Of a stretch of DNA of 8,557 nucleotides, positions 1 through 7,231 are shown one piece after another. The stretch is from Actinomycetota bacterium (GTDB lineage: Bacteria > Actinomycetota > Thermoleophilia > Solirubrobacterales > Solirubrobacteraceae). Position 1 is the stretch's first letter, and the number at the start of each line of letters is the position of its first letter. Position numbers and translations under genes: made by a program. The DNA lies in NCBI GenBank assembly GCA_019348575.1, contig JAHWJE010000042.1, positions 1-8,557 of the forward strand, given 5' to 3'. The notes beneath the pieces were generated by a model. It searched no databases, was not told the origin of the DNA, and was given only the letters and a program-made list of their open reading frames with translations.

Positions 1-941
1 AACTGCCGGTTGTCGGCGCCCGCGAGCCGCGGTGACTGCGCGTAGGTCGGCCCGGTGAACGCCGGGTCACCCGCTCCCGTCCCGTCGTAGACGGTCATCC
101 AGCGCGCCGGGCCGTAGGTCTCGCCGGCGGCGTTGAGCCGCGCGAGCCACGGCGTCCCAGCGGCGATCTCGTCGCAGGACACCACCCGACCCTCGGTGCC
201 GGGCGGGCAGAAGGAGGTGCCGCGGTTGGCGCCCGCGATCCCGACGAAGGCGACCAGGTCCTGGCGCAGCCCGGGGTGCACGCGCGGCAGCGCGAACTGC
301 TCCGTCGCGCCGATCGACACGGCCGGACGGCCGTCGAAGCGGCGCACGTCGCGCGCGGTGCGCTCGGTGACGAGCCGGCCGTCGCGAAACGCGTACGCCG
401 GCGCTGCGAGCATCCCGGCGGCCGACGCGCGCGTGCCGCCGCTCGGTCGAGCGCCGCCGCCGACGAAGTAGCCGACGTCGACGCTCACGGCGCGTTCGCC
501 CGCCTCGCGCAGCACAAGCGCGCCCGCGAGGTTCCCCGGGACGTAGTCGTAGCCGAACGCGGTCAGCAGCCCGACGCCGGCGGCCTCGGCGGCGGCGGCG
601 CGCTCTTCGAAGACGGCGCGGATGAACGGCGACTCGCCCGTCGAGTCGACGTAGTGCGCGCCGGCGTCGAGCGCCGCGTCCAGCGCGGGCCCGCCCCAGC
701 GCAGGAACGGGCCCACCGTCGAGACGAGCACGTCGCCCGGCTCGAGCAGGGAGCGGATGCTCTGGGGCTGCATGACGTCGGCGACCGCGCAGTCCAATCC
801 GCCGAGCTCGGCGGCCAGCGCCTCCACGCGCTCGCGCGAGCGCGCCGCCAGGACCGGCGCGGCGCCGCGCGCCACCATGGCGCGCGCCGCGAGTCGCCCG
901 GTGTACCCCGTCGCCCCGAACAGGACGATGCGCCCGGCCAC
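1..941 (-). CDS. Saccharopine dehydrogenase-like NAD(P)-binding oxidoreductase (3' end outside window)
   Basis: Reading the minus strand from a GTG at 941 gives about 313 codons with no stop before the window edge, so the C-terminus is missing. The N-terminus is a Rossmann nucleotide-binding fold with GATGYTG at residues 9-15 and an AARS segment at 32-35. It is followed by a STVGPF segment (74-79), HYVDSTGE (96-103) and GYDYVPGN (130-137), the pattern of the saccharopine dehydrogenase-like family, which includes the mycobacterial trans-acting enoyl reductases. The family name does not imply lysine metabolism; the substrate cannot be told from sequence. The start is uncertain. An in-frame GTG at 950 is also possible, and an in-frame TGA lies just upstream of it, so these two are the only sensible starts. 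An AAAGG at 943-947 is too close to the 941 start to act as a normal ribosome site. The gene is divergent from the M20 gene. Confidence 0.85.
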   Translation of the reverse strand, partial: MAGRIVLFGATGYTGRLAARAMVARGAAPVLAARSRERVEALAAELGGLDCAVADVMQPQSIRSLLEPGDVLVSTVGPFLRWGGPALDAALDAGAHYVDSTGESPFIRAVFEERAAAAEAAGVGLLTAFGYDYVPGNLAGALVLREAGERAVSVDVGYFVGGGARPSGGTRASAAGMLAAPAYAFRDGRLVTERTARDVRRFDGRPAVSIGATEQFALPRVHPGLRQDLVAFVGIAGANRGTSFCPPGTEGRVVSCDEIAAGTPWLARLNAAGETYGPARWMTVYDGTGAGDPAFTGPTYAQSPRLAGADNRQ

Positions 942-982
942 GCCTTTCACGCTACATCACGGCTTTGCGCCCGCGACACGGG

Positions 983-988
983 TACCCT
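983..988 (+). promoter_or_regulatory. Putative -10 box (TACCCT) of the M20-LCP transcript
   Basis: TACCCT sits within GGGTACCC, 11 nt before the ATG at 1000. A start of transcription about 7 nt downstream of the box would leave only a few nucleotides of leader. No AGGAGG-like site precedes the ATG, which fits a nearly leaderless mRNA. No convincing -35 hexamer is visible at the expected spacing. The 58-nt gap 942-999 must also carry the promoter of the divergent minus-strand gene, for which I see no clear box. Confidence 0.4.
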
Positions 989-999
989 GAGCGGCAGCG

Positions 1000-2151
1000 A
1001 TGGACGAACGGGTCCTGGCCGAGAGGCTCATCACCTATGACACGTCCACCAGCGACGGCCTGCGCGCTGCGGTCGGCTTCGTGAAGGGTTGGCTCGAAGC
1101 CCGCGAGGTCCCGGTGTCGGGGCGCGAGTTCGGCGGTCTGCCGGTGGTGCTCGCCGACGTCGGGCCCGCCGACGGCCCCTGCGTGATCCTGCACGGCCAC
1201 GTCGACGTGGTGCCCGCTCACGAGGGGCAGTTCCAGCCGCGCGTCGAGGGCGACCGGCTGATCGGCCGCGGCGCCTACGACATGAAGGGCGGCCTCGCGG
1301 CGATGATGTGCGCCGTCCACGACATCGCCCAGAACGGCCGCGTCCGCGTGCGCTTCATCTGCGTCCCCGACGAGGAGTCCGACAACCTGGACTTCCGCTG
1401 CACGCAGGCGCTCGTCGAGGAGGGGATGCGCGGCGACTTCGCGATCACCGGCGAGCCGACGGACCTGCACATCGGCGTGCAGGCCAAGGGGGTTCTGGCG
1501 ATCCGCGTCGAAATCAGCGGAACCGCCGCGCACGGCTCGACGCCGTGGGTCGGCGACAACGCGATCCTCAAGGCCTACGACATGTTCCGTCGCATCGAGA
1601 CCCTACGCTTCAGTCGCGAGTCGTCGGACCTCTTCGACCGCCCGTCGATCAACATCGCGCGGATCGCCGGCGGCGACGCCTTCAACAAGGTGCCCGACCG
1701 CTGCACGATGGACATCGACATCCGCTTCCTGCCCAAGCAGGACCCGGGCGAGATCCTCGCCGAGATCCGCGCGCTGGGCGACGACGTGCGCATCATCAAG
1801 ACCTTCCAGCGCGCGCCCGCGCGCGTCTCGCGCTCGAACCCCTACGTCCGAGCGCTGCGCGAGGCGGTCTCCAACTCGCTCGACGACGAGGCGGTCTCGA
1901 TCGGACGCGACGGCGCCTCGGACGCGATCTCCTTCCTCGAAGCGGGCGTGCCGGCGGTGGAGTTCGGCCCCACCGGCGGCGGCCATCACGGGCCCGACGA
2001 GTGGGTGTCGATCGAGTCGCTGGCGCGCTACCGCCAGGCGCTGCGCGACTTCGTCGCCGGCCTGCCCGAATGGCTCGCGCGCGAGGAGACCGACCCCGCC
2101 CGCCCCGGCCGCCCGCCGCTGCGTGCCGTCGACGCGGGCCTGACCGCATGA
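1000..2151 (+). CDS. M20-family zinc amidohydrolase/peptidase (ArgE/DapE/ACY1 type)
   Basis: This 383-residue protein is a cytosolic metal-dependent hydrolase that should cleave an amide or peptide bond in a small substrate. The two-metal site is complete: HGHVDVVP at 65-72 (ligand H67, catalytic helper D69), GAYDMKGG at 91-98 (bridging D94), PDEES at 123-127 (general base E125, ligand E126), GEPT at 151-154 (ligand E152) and HHGPDEW at 329-335 (ligand H330). A dimerisation (lid) domain occupies roughly residues 160-270, including AHGSTPW at 178-183. Length is normal for the family. The last 20 or so residues are a Pro/Arg-rich tail beyond the conserved fold. The family includes DapE, ArgE and dipeptidases, and sequence alone does not choose among them; coupling to an LCP gene makes a cell-wall peptide or diaminopimelate precursor attractive but unproven. 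Its TGA overlaps the next ATG by 4 nt (ATGA), so the pair is probably translationally coupled. Confidence 0.92.
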   Translation: MDERVLAERLITYDTSTSDGLRAAVGFVKGWLEAREVPVSGREFGGLPVVLADVGPADGPCVILHGHVDVVPAHEGQFQPRVEGDRLIGRGAYDMKGGLAAMMCAVHDIAQNGRVRVRFICVPDEESDNLDFRCTQALVEEGMRGDFAITGEPTDLHIGVQAKGVLAIRVEISGTAAHGSTPWVGDNAILKAYDMFRRIETLRFSRESSDLFDRPSINIARIAGGDAFNKVPDRCTMDIDIRFLPKQDPGEILAEIRALGDDVRIIKTFQRAPARVSRSNPYVRALREAVSNSLDDEAVSIGRDGASDAISFLEAGVPAVEFGPTGGGHHGPDEWVSIESLARYRQALRDFVAGLPEWLAREETDPARPGRPPLRAVDAGLTA

Positions 2152-3644
2152 GCGTGTACGAGGGCGAGAGCGCGCCACGGCCGGGCGCGGAGATGTGGAA
2201 GAGGTTCGCGCTCGGCGCCGTGCTCGTGATCTCGCTGACGGCGACGGCGGTCGCCAGCGGCGTGCTGCTGCAGGTGCACGAGACGATCGACGTCTTCCAG
2301 AACAACTCGACGCCGATACCCGGCATCAAGAACGTCCTCGACGACGTCGACCCGGGCGGCCCGCAGACGATCCTCGTGCTGGGCTCCGACCGCCGCTACG
2401 GCGACAAGAAGGCGGGGATCCCGGCACGATCGGACACGATCATCGTCGTTCGGCTGGATCCGGACAAGAAGGCGACCGCAGTCATGTCGATCCCGCGCGA
2501 CCTGAAGGTCGACATCCCCGGTCACGGCACGGGCAAGATCAACACGGCGTACGCGCTCGGCGGGCCGCGACTGTCCGTGCGCACCGTCAAGAACCTGCTC
2601 AACCTCCCGATCAGCCACGTCGTCAACGTCAACTTCGGCGGCTTCCGGCGCGCGGTCGACCGCCTCGGCTGCGTCTACGTCGACATCGACCGGCGCTACT
2701 TCAACGACCGCGGCGGCCCCGGCGGCTACGCGACGATCGACCTCAAGCCCGGCTACCAGAAGCTCTGCGGCAAGGACGCGCTGGACTTCGTGCGCTACCG
2801 GCACACCGACGACGACTTCGTGCGGGCCGCCCGCCAGCAGGAGTTCCTGCGCCATGCGAAGGACCAGGTCGGCCTCGGCAAGGTGTTCGGCGACCGCGAG
2901 CAGCTGCTGAGGATCTTCGGGCAGTACACCCAGACCGACATCGCGCGCGACAACGACCCCGCGATCCTGCGCCTCATCCGCCTGGCCTACGAGTCGTCGA
3001 AGAACCCGATCCACGAGGTGAAGTTCCGCGGCGAGCAGACGTCGCCGGAGTACGTCGAGATCACGTCCGAGAACCTGCAGAAGACCGTCGACGAGTTCAT
3101 CGACGTCGGGATGGGGGCCGCGATCGAGTCGCGCGCCGCCGCCGAGGAGCAGCGCGCGCGCAAGAAGCCCAAGCGCATCAAGGCGCGCAGGAAGCTCGCG
3201 CGGGGACTCGTCATGCGCGAGGAGGCCGGCGAGAACCACGTCCTGGAGATCACGACCAGGCAGCGGACGCTGCCCGTGTACTTCCCCAAGGCGATCCTCG
3301 CCGCCGGCTCCTACCAGCGCGAGAGCCCGCGCCTGTACGACATCTACGACCGCAGCAAGCACCGGTACCGCGCCTACCGGCTCGTCCTCTCGCAGGGCGA
3401 GAACGGCCAGTACTACGGCGTGCAGGGGACGACGTGGAAGGCGCCGCCGATCCTCGACAACCCGACCGACGAGGTGCGCATGCGCAAGCGCACGTACAAG
3501 CGCTACTTCGACGGTCGCAAGATCCGCCTGATCGCGTGGGAGACGCCGAGGGCGGTGTACTGGGTCTCCAACACGCTCTCACACAGGCTGACGAACGCGC
3601 AGATGATGGACATCGCCCGCTCGCTGCAGCGGATCGGTCAGTAG
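2148..3644 (+). CDS. LytR-CpsA-Psr (LCP) family membrane protein with extra C-terminal domain
   Basis: The 498-residue protein has a short cytoplasmic N-terminus, one membrane helix at about 19-42 and an extracellular remainder. LCP proteins are phosphotransferases that move glycopolymers from polyprenyl-pyrophosphate carriers to peptidoglycan. LCP signatures are present: LGSD at 78-81, RSDT at 94-97, SIPRD at 114-118, KINTAY at 130-135, and FVRYRHTDDDF at 214-224 with R226, R229 and Q230 following, the residues that hold the pyrophosphate lipid. A helical segment leads to a Lys/Arg-rich linker at 335-352, then a separate domain at about 363-498 containing AVYWVSNTLS (469-478) and a terminal amphipathic helix. 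That domain is not the LytR_C domain I would expect; it vaguely recalls DUF4367-like sensor domains. The ATG at 2148 is chosen because it overlaps the M20 stop and directly precedes the membrane helix; the same frame stays open upstream only as a GC-rich shadow of the M20 gene. Confidence 0.93.
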   Translation: MSVYEGESAPRPGAEMWKRFALGAVLVISLTATAVASGVLLQVHETIDVFQNNSTPIPGIKNVLDDVDPGGPQTILVLGSDRRYGDKKAGIPARSDTIIVVRLDPDKKATAVMSIPRDLKVDIPGHGTGKINTAYALGGPRLSVRTVKNLLNLPISHVVNVNFGGFRRAVDRLGCVYVDIDRRYFNDRGGPGGYATIDLKPGYQKLCGKDALDFVRYRHTDDDFVRAARQQEFLRHAKDQVGLGKVFGDREQLLRIFGQYTQTDIARDNDPAILRLIRLAYESSKNPIHEVKFRGEQTSPEYVEITSENLQKTVDEFIDVGMGAAIESRAAAEEQRARKKPKRIKARRKLARGLVMREEAGENHVLEITTRQRTLPVYFPKAILAAGSYQRESPRLYDIYDRSKHRYRAYRLVLSQGENGQYYGVQGTTWKAPPILDNPTDEVRMRKRTYKRYFDGRKIRLIAWETPRAVYWVSNTLSHRLTNAQMMDIARSLQRIGQ

Positions 3645-3649
3645 CGCGC

Positions 3650-3664
3650 CGCGCCGCCGGCGCG
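3650..3664 (+). terminator. Weak GC hairpin after the LCP gene
   Basis: CGCGCC-GCC-GGCGCG forms a perfect 6-bp GC stem with a 3-nt loop five bases after the LCP stop codon. No run of T follows, so at best it is a weak or factor-assisted terminator; it may be chance in DNA this rich in G and C. Confidence 0.3.
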
Positions 3665-3696
3665 TGCGCGACGCCCCCGTTCGCCGCGTGGCATCC

Positions 3697-3710
3697 CCGC
3701 GGGTTCGCGG
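3697..3710. repeat. Short dyad upstream of ugd
   Basis: CCGCG-GGTT-CGCGG is a perfect 5-bp inverted repeat with a 4-nt centre. It lies just upstream of the putative -10 at 3718 and covers the expected -35/spacer region, so it could be an operator. Such short GC dyads also arise by chance. Confidence 0.25.
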
Positions 3711-3717
3711 TGGGCAG

Positions 3718-3723
3718 TAACGT
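3718..3723 (+). promoter_or_regulatory. Putative -10 box (TAACGT) of the ugd-manC-isomerase operon
   Basis: TAACGT lies 10 nt before the ATG at 3734 in an 89-nt gap after the LCP gene. No Shine-Dalgarno sequence precedes that ATG, so a transcript starting near 3730 would have almost no leader. The same geometry is seen before the genes at 1000 and 7302. The -35 element is not clear. Read-through from the LCP gene is also possible. Confidence 0.4.
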
Positions 3724-3733
3724 GCGCCGCCGT

Positions 3734-5041
3734 ATGAGCGACGATCGGCAACCCATCGCGGTCATCGGGACGGGCTATGTGGGCCTCGTGACGGCTGCGG
3801 GCTTCGCCCACCTCGGAAGCGACGTCCACTGCATCGACATCGACGCGGAGAAGATCGCGCGCCTGGCGGCGGGCGACATCCCGATCTACGAGCCGGGACT
3901 GGCCGACATCGTCGCCGCCAACCGCGAGCGGCTGCACTTCTCGACCGACATCGCCGACGCGCTCGAGCACGCGCGGCTGCTGTTCGTCGCGGTCGGCACG
4001 CCGCCGACATATTCGGGCGACGCCGACCTGTCGGCCGTCTACGCCGTCGTCGAAGCGATTCCCGCCTCTGACCGCCATGCCCTCGTCATGAAGTCCACGG
4101 TGCCTGCCGGCACCGGCGCCTCGATCAAGCGCGTCCTCGCCGAGCAGGGCAAGCAGGGCCTGTCCTACGTCTCGTGCCCGGAGTTCCTCAAGGAGGGCTC
4201 GGCGGTCCACGACTTCCTCAACCCCGACCGCGTCGTCGTCGGCGACGACGGCGACTGGGCCGGCGACGCCGTCGTCGACCTCTACGCGCCGCTCGACGCC
4301 ACGCTCGTGCGCACCGACGTCGCCTCGGCCGAGATGGTCAAGCTCGCCTCCAACGCCTTTCTCGCCACGAAGATCTCGTTCATCAACGAGATCGCCAACG
4401 TCTGCGAGGAGACCGGCGCCGACGTGATCGAGGTCGCGCGCGGGATGGGCCTCGACGACCGGATCGGCCAGAAGTTCCTGCAGGCGGGGATCGGCTACGG
4501 CGGAAGCTGCTTTCCGAAGGACGTGAGCGCGCTCAAGCAGCTCGCCGGCAACTCGGGCTATCACTTCCAGTTGCTCAACGCGGTCATCGAGGTCAACGAG
4601 CTGCAGAAGCGGCGCGTCATCTCCAAGCTGCAGAAGCACCTCGGCTCGCTCGTCGGCAGGAACATCGCGCTGCTCGGGCTGGCCTTCAAGCCCAACACCG
4701 ACGACATGCGCGAGGCGTCGTCGCTCGTGCTCAGCGCGCGCCTGCAGGCCGACGGGGCGAAGGTCCGCGTCTATGACCCGATCGCCGAGGCGGAGGCGCG
4801 GCGGCTGATCCAAGGGGTGCACTTCGCCTCCGGCGCACTGGATGCGATCGAGGGCGCGGACGCGGTCGTGCTCGTCACCGAATGGAGCGAGTTCGTCGAC
4901 CTCGACTGGGCCGAGGTCGCGTCGCGGATGGCGGGCAAGCTCGTGCTCGACGGGCGCAACGCGCTCGATCGCGAGGCGATCGCCGCCGCGGGCCTGACCT
5001 ACGAGGGCATCGGACGCAGAACGCTGACATCCTTGACGTAG
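3734..5041 (+). CDS. ugd: UDP-glucose 6-dehydrogenase
   Basis: The 435-residue cytosolic enzyme oxidises UDP-glucose to UDP-glucuronate with two NAD+, giving a precursor for acidic polysaccharides, uronic acids and pentoses. The N-terminal Rossmann domain has GTGYVG at 12-17 and the NAD-adenosine acid D35/D37 in CIDID. STVPAGT (121-127) and CPEFLKEGSA (148-157) follow, then a central helical domain with MVKLASNAF (201-209; K203 is the conserved lysine). The catalytic cysteine is C259 in GYGGSCFPKD (254-263). The C-terminal UDP-binding domain carries GLAFKPNTDDMREA. All expected residues are present and length is normal. The nearby specificity cannot exclude a UDP-sugar relative such as UDP-ManNAc dehydrogenase, but the motifs fit UDP-glucose best. 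A GTG at 3722 in frame would add four residues (VRRR); the ATG is preferred because the N-terminus then begins right before the first strand. The next gene starts 23 nt after its stop. Confidence 0.94.
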   Translation: MSDDRQPIAVIGTGYVGLVTAAGFAHLGSDVHCIDIDAEKIARLAAGDIPIYEPGLADIVAANRERLHFSTDIADALEHARLLFVAVGTPPTYSGDADLSAVYAVVEAIPASDRHALVMKSTVPAGTGASIKRVLAEQGKQGLSYVSCPEFLKEGSAVHDFLNPDRVVVGDDGDWAGDAVVDLYAPLDATLVRTDVASAEMVKLASNAFLATKISFINEIANVCEETGADVIEVARGMGLDDRIGQKFLQAGIGYGGSCFPKDVSALKQLAGNSGYHFQLLNAVIEVNELQKRRVISKLQKHLGSLVGRNIALLGLAFKPNTDDMREASSLVLSARLQADGAKVRVYDPIAEAEARRLIQGVHFASGALDAIEGADAVVLVTEWSEFVDLDWAEVASRMAGKLVLDGRNALDREAIAAAGLTYEGIGRRTLTSLT

Positions 5042-5064
5042 ATGGCCGTGGCGAACGCGATCAG

Positions 5065-6171
5065 ATGCAGGCGGTGATCCTCGTCGGCGGAGAGGGAACC
5101 AGGCTGCGGCCGCTCACGTCCACGCTGCCCAAGCCCGTCGTCTCGCTGGTCGACCGGCCGATGATGGTCTACATGCTCGAGTGGCTGCGCGGCCACGGCA
5201 TCGACGACGTGATCATGTCCTGCGGCTTCAAGGCGACGAAGGTGCGCGAGGTGCTCGGCGACGGCTCCGCGCTGGGGATCAGGCTGCGCTTCGTCGAGGA
5301 GCCCGATCCGCGCGGGACCGCGGGTGCGCTGAAGTTCGCGGAGGACTTGCTCGACGGGCGCTTCGTCATGCTCAACGGAGACGTGCTGACCGATATCGAC
5401 CTCAGCGCGCAGATCGCGCAGCACGAGCAGACCGGCGCCGTCGGGACGCTCGCGCTCGTGGCCGTCGCCGACCCGTCGAGCTACGGGCTCGTCGCCCTGC
5501 GCGAGGACTCGGCGGTCGCGGAGTTCCTCGAGAAGCCGTCGGCCGACACCGTGCACGACACGAACCTCGTCTCCGCCGGCGCCTACGTCCTAGAGCGCTC
5601 GGTGCTCGACCTCATCGCGCCCGACAAGAACGTCTCGATCGAGCGCGAGGTCTGGCCGGCGCTCGTCGACGACGGCCTGTACGGCTTCGTCGACGACGAC
5701 GCCTACTGGATCGACGTCGGCACCCCTGAGCGCTACCTGCAGGCGACGTTCGACATCCTCGAGGGCAACGTGCGCACCGGCGTCGCCGCGCGGCTCGGCG
5801 ACGGATACCTCGCCGTCGACCCGTCGGCGCAGGTCGCCGGGCGCGCGGTCCCGCCGGCGGTCGTCGGCGCCCGCTCGCTGATCGCAGACGGCGCGCGCGT
5901 CGGCAGCCTCGCGGTCCTCGGCGACGACGTCACCGTCGGCGAGAGCTCGGTCGTCGAGCGCGCGGTCGTCCTGCACGGCACGCGGATCGGCGACGGCTGC
6001 GTGCTACGCGACTGCATCGTCGGCCCCGGCGTGCGCATCGGCGACCGCAGCCAGGTGATCGGCGGGGCGATGCTCGGCGAAGGCGTCGTGATCGGCTCTG
6101 ACAACGTGGTCGCGCGTGGTGCGCGCCTGTTCCCCGGCATGGAGGTACCCGATGGCGGCCTCACCTTCTGA
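5065..6171 (+). CDS. manC: Mannose-1-phosphate guanylyltransferase (GDP-mannose pyrophosphorylase)
   Basis: The 368-residue enzyme would join mannose-1-phosphate to GTP, giving GDP-mannose for mannosylated glycans and lipids. The nucleotidyltransferase domain (about 1-235) shows GGEGTRLRPLT at 8-18, PKP at 22-24, NGDVL at 104-108 (metal-binding D106), EKP at 156-158, SIEREVWPAL at 191-200 and DVGTPE at 217-222. A left-handed beta-helix with hexapeptide repeats covers about 250-350, and the chain ends in GARLFPGMEVPDGG. This overall plan, including the ending, closely matches from memory the M. tuberculosis GDP-mannose pyrophosphorylase (Rv3264c), once called rmlA2. Glucose-1-phosphate thymidylyl- or uridylyltransferase is the alternative, but the isomerase directly downstream favours mannose. 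The ATG at 5065 is the only suitable start in this frame; the frame stays open upstream only as a shadow of ugd. No clear ribosome site precedes it, so it may depend on coupling to ugd. It overlaps the next gene by 20 nt. Confidence 0.87.
   Translation: MQAVILVGGEGTRLRPLTSTLPKPVVSLVDRPMMVYMLEWLRGHGIDDVIMSCGFKATKVREVLGDGSALGIRLRFVEEPDPRGTAGALKFAEDLLDGRFVMLNGDVLTDIDLSAQIAQHEQTGAVGTLALVAVADPSSYGLVALREDSAVAEFLEKPSADTVHDTNLVSAGAYVLERSVLDLIAPDKNVSIEREVWPALVDDGLYGFVDDDAYWIDVGTPERYLQATFDILEGNVRTGVAARLGDGYLAVDPSAQVAGRAVPPAVVGARSLIADGARVGSLAVLGDDVTVGESSVVERAVVLHGTRIGDGCVLRDCIVGPGVRIGDRSQVIGGAMLGEGVVIGSDNVVARGARLFPGMEVPDGGLTF
6141..6145 (+). promoter_or_regulatory. Ribosome binding site deciding the isomerase start
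   Basis: GGAGG lies inside the 3' end of manC, six bases before the ATG at 6152. It is the clearest Shine-Dalgarno sequence in the window and favours this ATG over the in-frame ATG at 6116, which would add twelve residues reading from within manC. Confidence 0.75.
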
Positions 6172-7231
6172 GACGACCGAGCTGCGCTTGGACGCAGAGA
6201 CGATCGGCGCGGTCGACGCGTCGGACATGCTCGCCGACATCGTCGGCCTGCCCGAGCATCTGCGCGACGCGCTCTGGAAGGTGGAGTCGGCGAACCTGCA
6301 GCCGTGGGACTCGCCGGGCGGGCTCGTCGTCGCCGGCATGGGCGGCTCGGCCGTCGGCGGCTCGCTGGCCCGGGTGATGCTCGGCGACCACGCCTCGCGC
6401 CCGATCCTCGCCTCGCGCGCATACGGCCTGCCGGCCTGGACGACGCCCGAGACGACGGTCCTGTGCTCCTCCTACTCCGGCGACACCGAGGAGACGCTCG
6501 CCTGCTACGAGGCCGCCGGGGCGCTCGGCGCCAGGCGGGTGGTCGTCACCAGCGGCGGCAAGCTCGCCGAGATCGCCCGCGCCGACGCCGTCCCGGTCAT
6601 CCCGGTCGCCGGCGGCCTCCAGCCGCGCGCCGCGGTCGCCTATGTGACCGTCGCCGCGCTCGAGGTCGCGCGGCTGTGCGGCGCCGGACCGCGGATGGGA
6701 TCGGAGATCGACGTCGCCGCCGACCATCTCGAGCAGCTCGTCGTCGAGTGGGGCGCGGAGGGCGCCGCGGACTGCACCGCCAAGGCGCTCGCGCGGGCGC
6801 TCTACGACAGCATCCCGGTGATCGCCGGCGCCGGCCTGACGTCGCCGATCGCCTACCGCTGGAAGACGCAGTTCAACGAGAACGCGAAGATCCCGTCGTT
6901 CACGCACGAGCTGCCCGAGCTGTGTCACAACGAGCTCATCGGGTGGACCGGCGCGCCCACGCTGGGGCGCTTCGCCGCGATCTTCCTCGACGACAGCGAC
7001 ACGCACCCGCGCATCAAGGAGCGCATCGCGCTGACGCGCGAGCTGATCGGCGATTCGGCGACCGGCACGCACGTCGTGCACTCGCGCGGCGACACCGCGG
7101 TCCAGCGCGTGCTCTCGCTCGTCCTGCTGGGGGACCTCGTCTCGCTGTACGTCGCGGTGCTGCGCGGCACCGACCCGACGCCGGTCGAGATGCTCGAGAC
7201 CCTCAAGCAGCGGCTGGCGGGGACGGGCTGA
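6152..7231 (+). CDS. Bifunctional phosphoglucose/phosphomannose isomerase (SIS-domain PGI/PMI)
   Basis: The 359-residue enzyme should interconvert fructose-6-phosphate with glucose-6-phosphate and mannose-6-phosphate, supplying mannose for GDP-mannose synthesis. The first SIS domain has GMGGSAVGG at 62-70 and the phosphate-binding SYSGDTEETL at 107-116. QPR at 157-159 supplies the conserved arginine. The second domain holds FNENAKIPSF (241-250) and HELPELCHNELIGW (252-265). E243 and H259 have the same 16-residue spacing as catalytic E203 and H219 of the Pyrobaculum aerophilum enzyme, and K352 near the C-terminus would match its K298. The catalytic set is thus complete, unlike actinobacterial relatives such as TobH-like proteins that may be degenerate. 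The start overlaps manC by 20 nt and has its own GGAGG site. It is probably the last gene of the ugd operon. Confidence 0.88.
   Translation: MAASPSETTELRLDAETIGAVDASDMLADIVGLPEHLRDALWKVESANLQPWDSPGGLVVAGMGGSAVGGSLARVMLGDHASRPILASRAYGLPAWTTPETTVLCSSYSGDTEETLACYEAAGALGARRVVVTSGGKLAEIARADAVPVIPVAGGLQPRAAVAYVTVAALEVARLCGAGPRMGSEIDVAADHLEQLVVEWGAEGAADCTAKALARALYDSIPVIAGAGLTSPIAYRWKTQFNENAKIPSFTHELPELCHNELIGWTGAPTLGRFAAIFLDDSDTHPRIKERIALTRELIGDSATGTHVVHSRGDTAVQRVLSLVLLGDLVSLYVAVLRGTDPTPVEMLETLKQRLAGTG

Noticed and set aside
276..1040. Plus-strand open frame of 254 codons opposite the saccharopine dehydrogenase-like gene
   Set aside because: It is Arg/Ala-rich and antisense to a protein with clear Rossmann and family motifs.
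1089..2147. Long open frame upstream of and continuous with the LCP gene, suggesting an 851-residue fusion protein
   Set aside because: The upstream translation is Arg/Pro/Ala-rich low-complexity sequence lying out of frame over the complete M20 gene, and the LCP protein has a natural start at 2148.
2028..3362. 444-codon minus-strand open frame opposite the LCP gene
   Set aside because: Its translation is repetitive Val/Asp/Ala/Arg-rich antisense shadow sequence with no recognisable domain, and the plus strand encodes a clear LCP protein.
2195..3733. Long open frame running over the LCP gene into ugd (948 residues)
   Set aside because: It is an Arg-rich shadow of the LCP gene caused by high GC; Ugd begins naturally at 3734 just before its Rossmann fold.
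3638..4822. 394-codon minus-strand open frame opposite ugd
   Set aside because: It is the antisense of a strongly conserved enzyme with a biased composition typical of shadows.
4882..5064. N-terminal extension of ManC overlapping the end of ugd
   Set aside because: It is out of frame over conserved ugd sequence and lies before the family-typical N-terminus at 5065.
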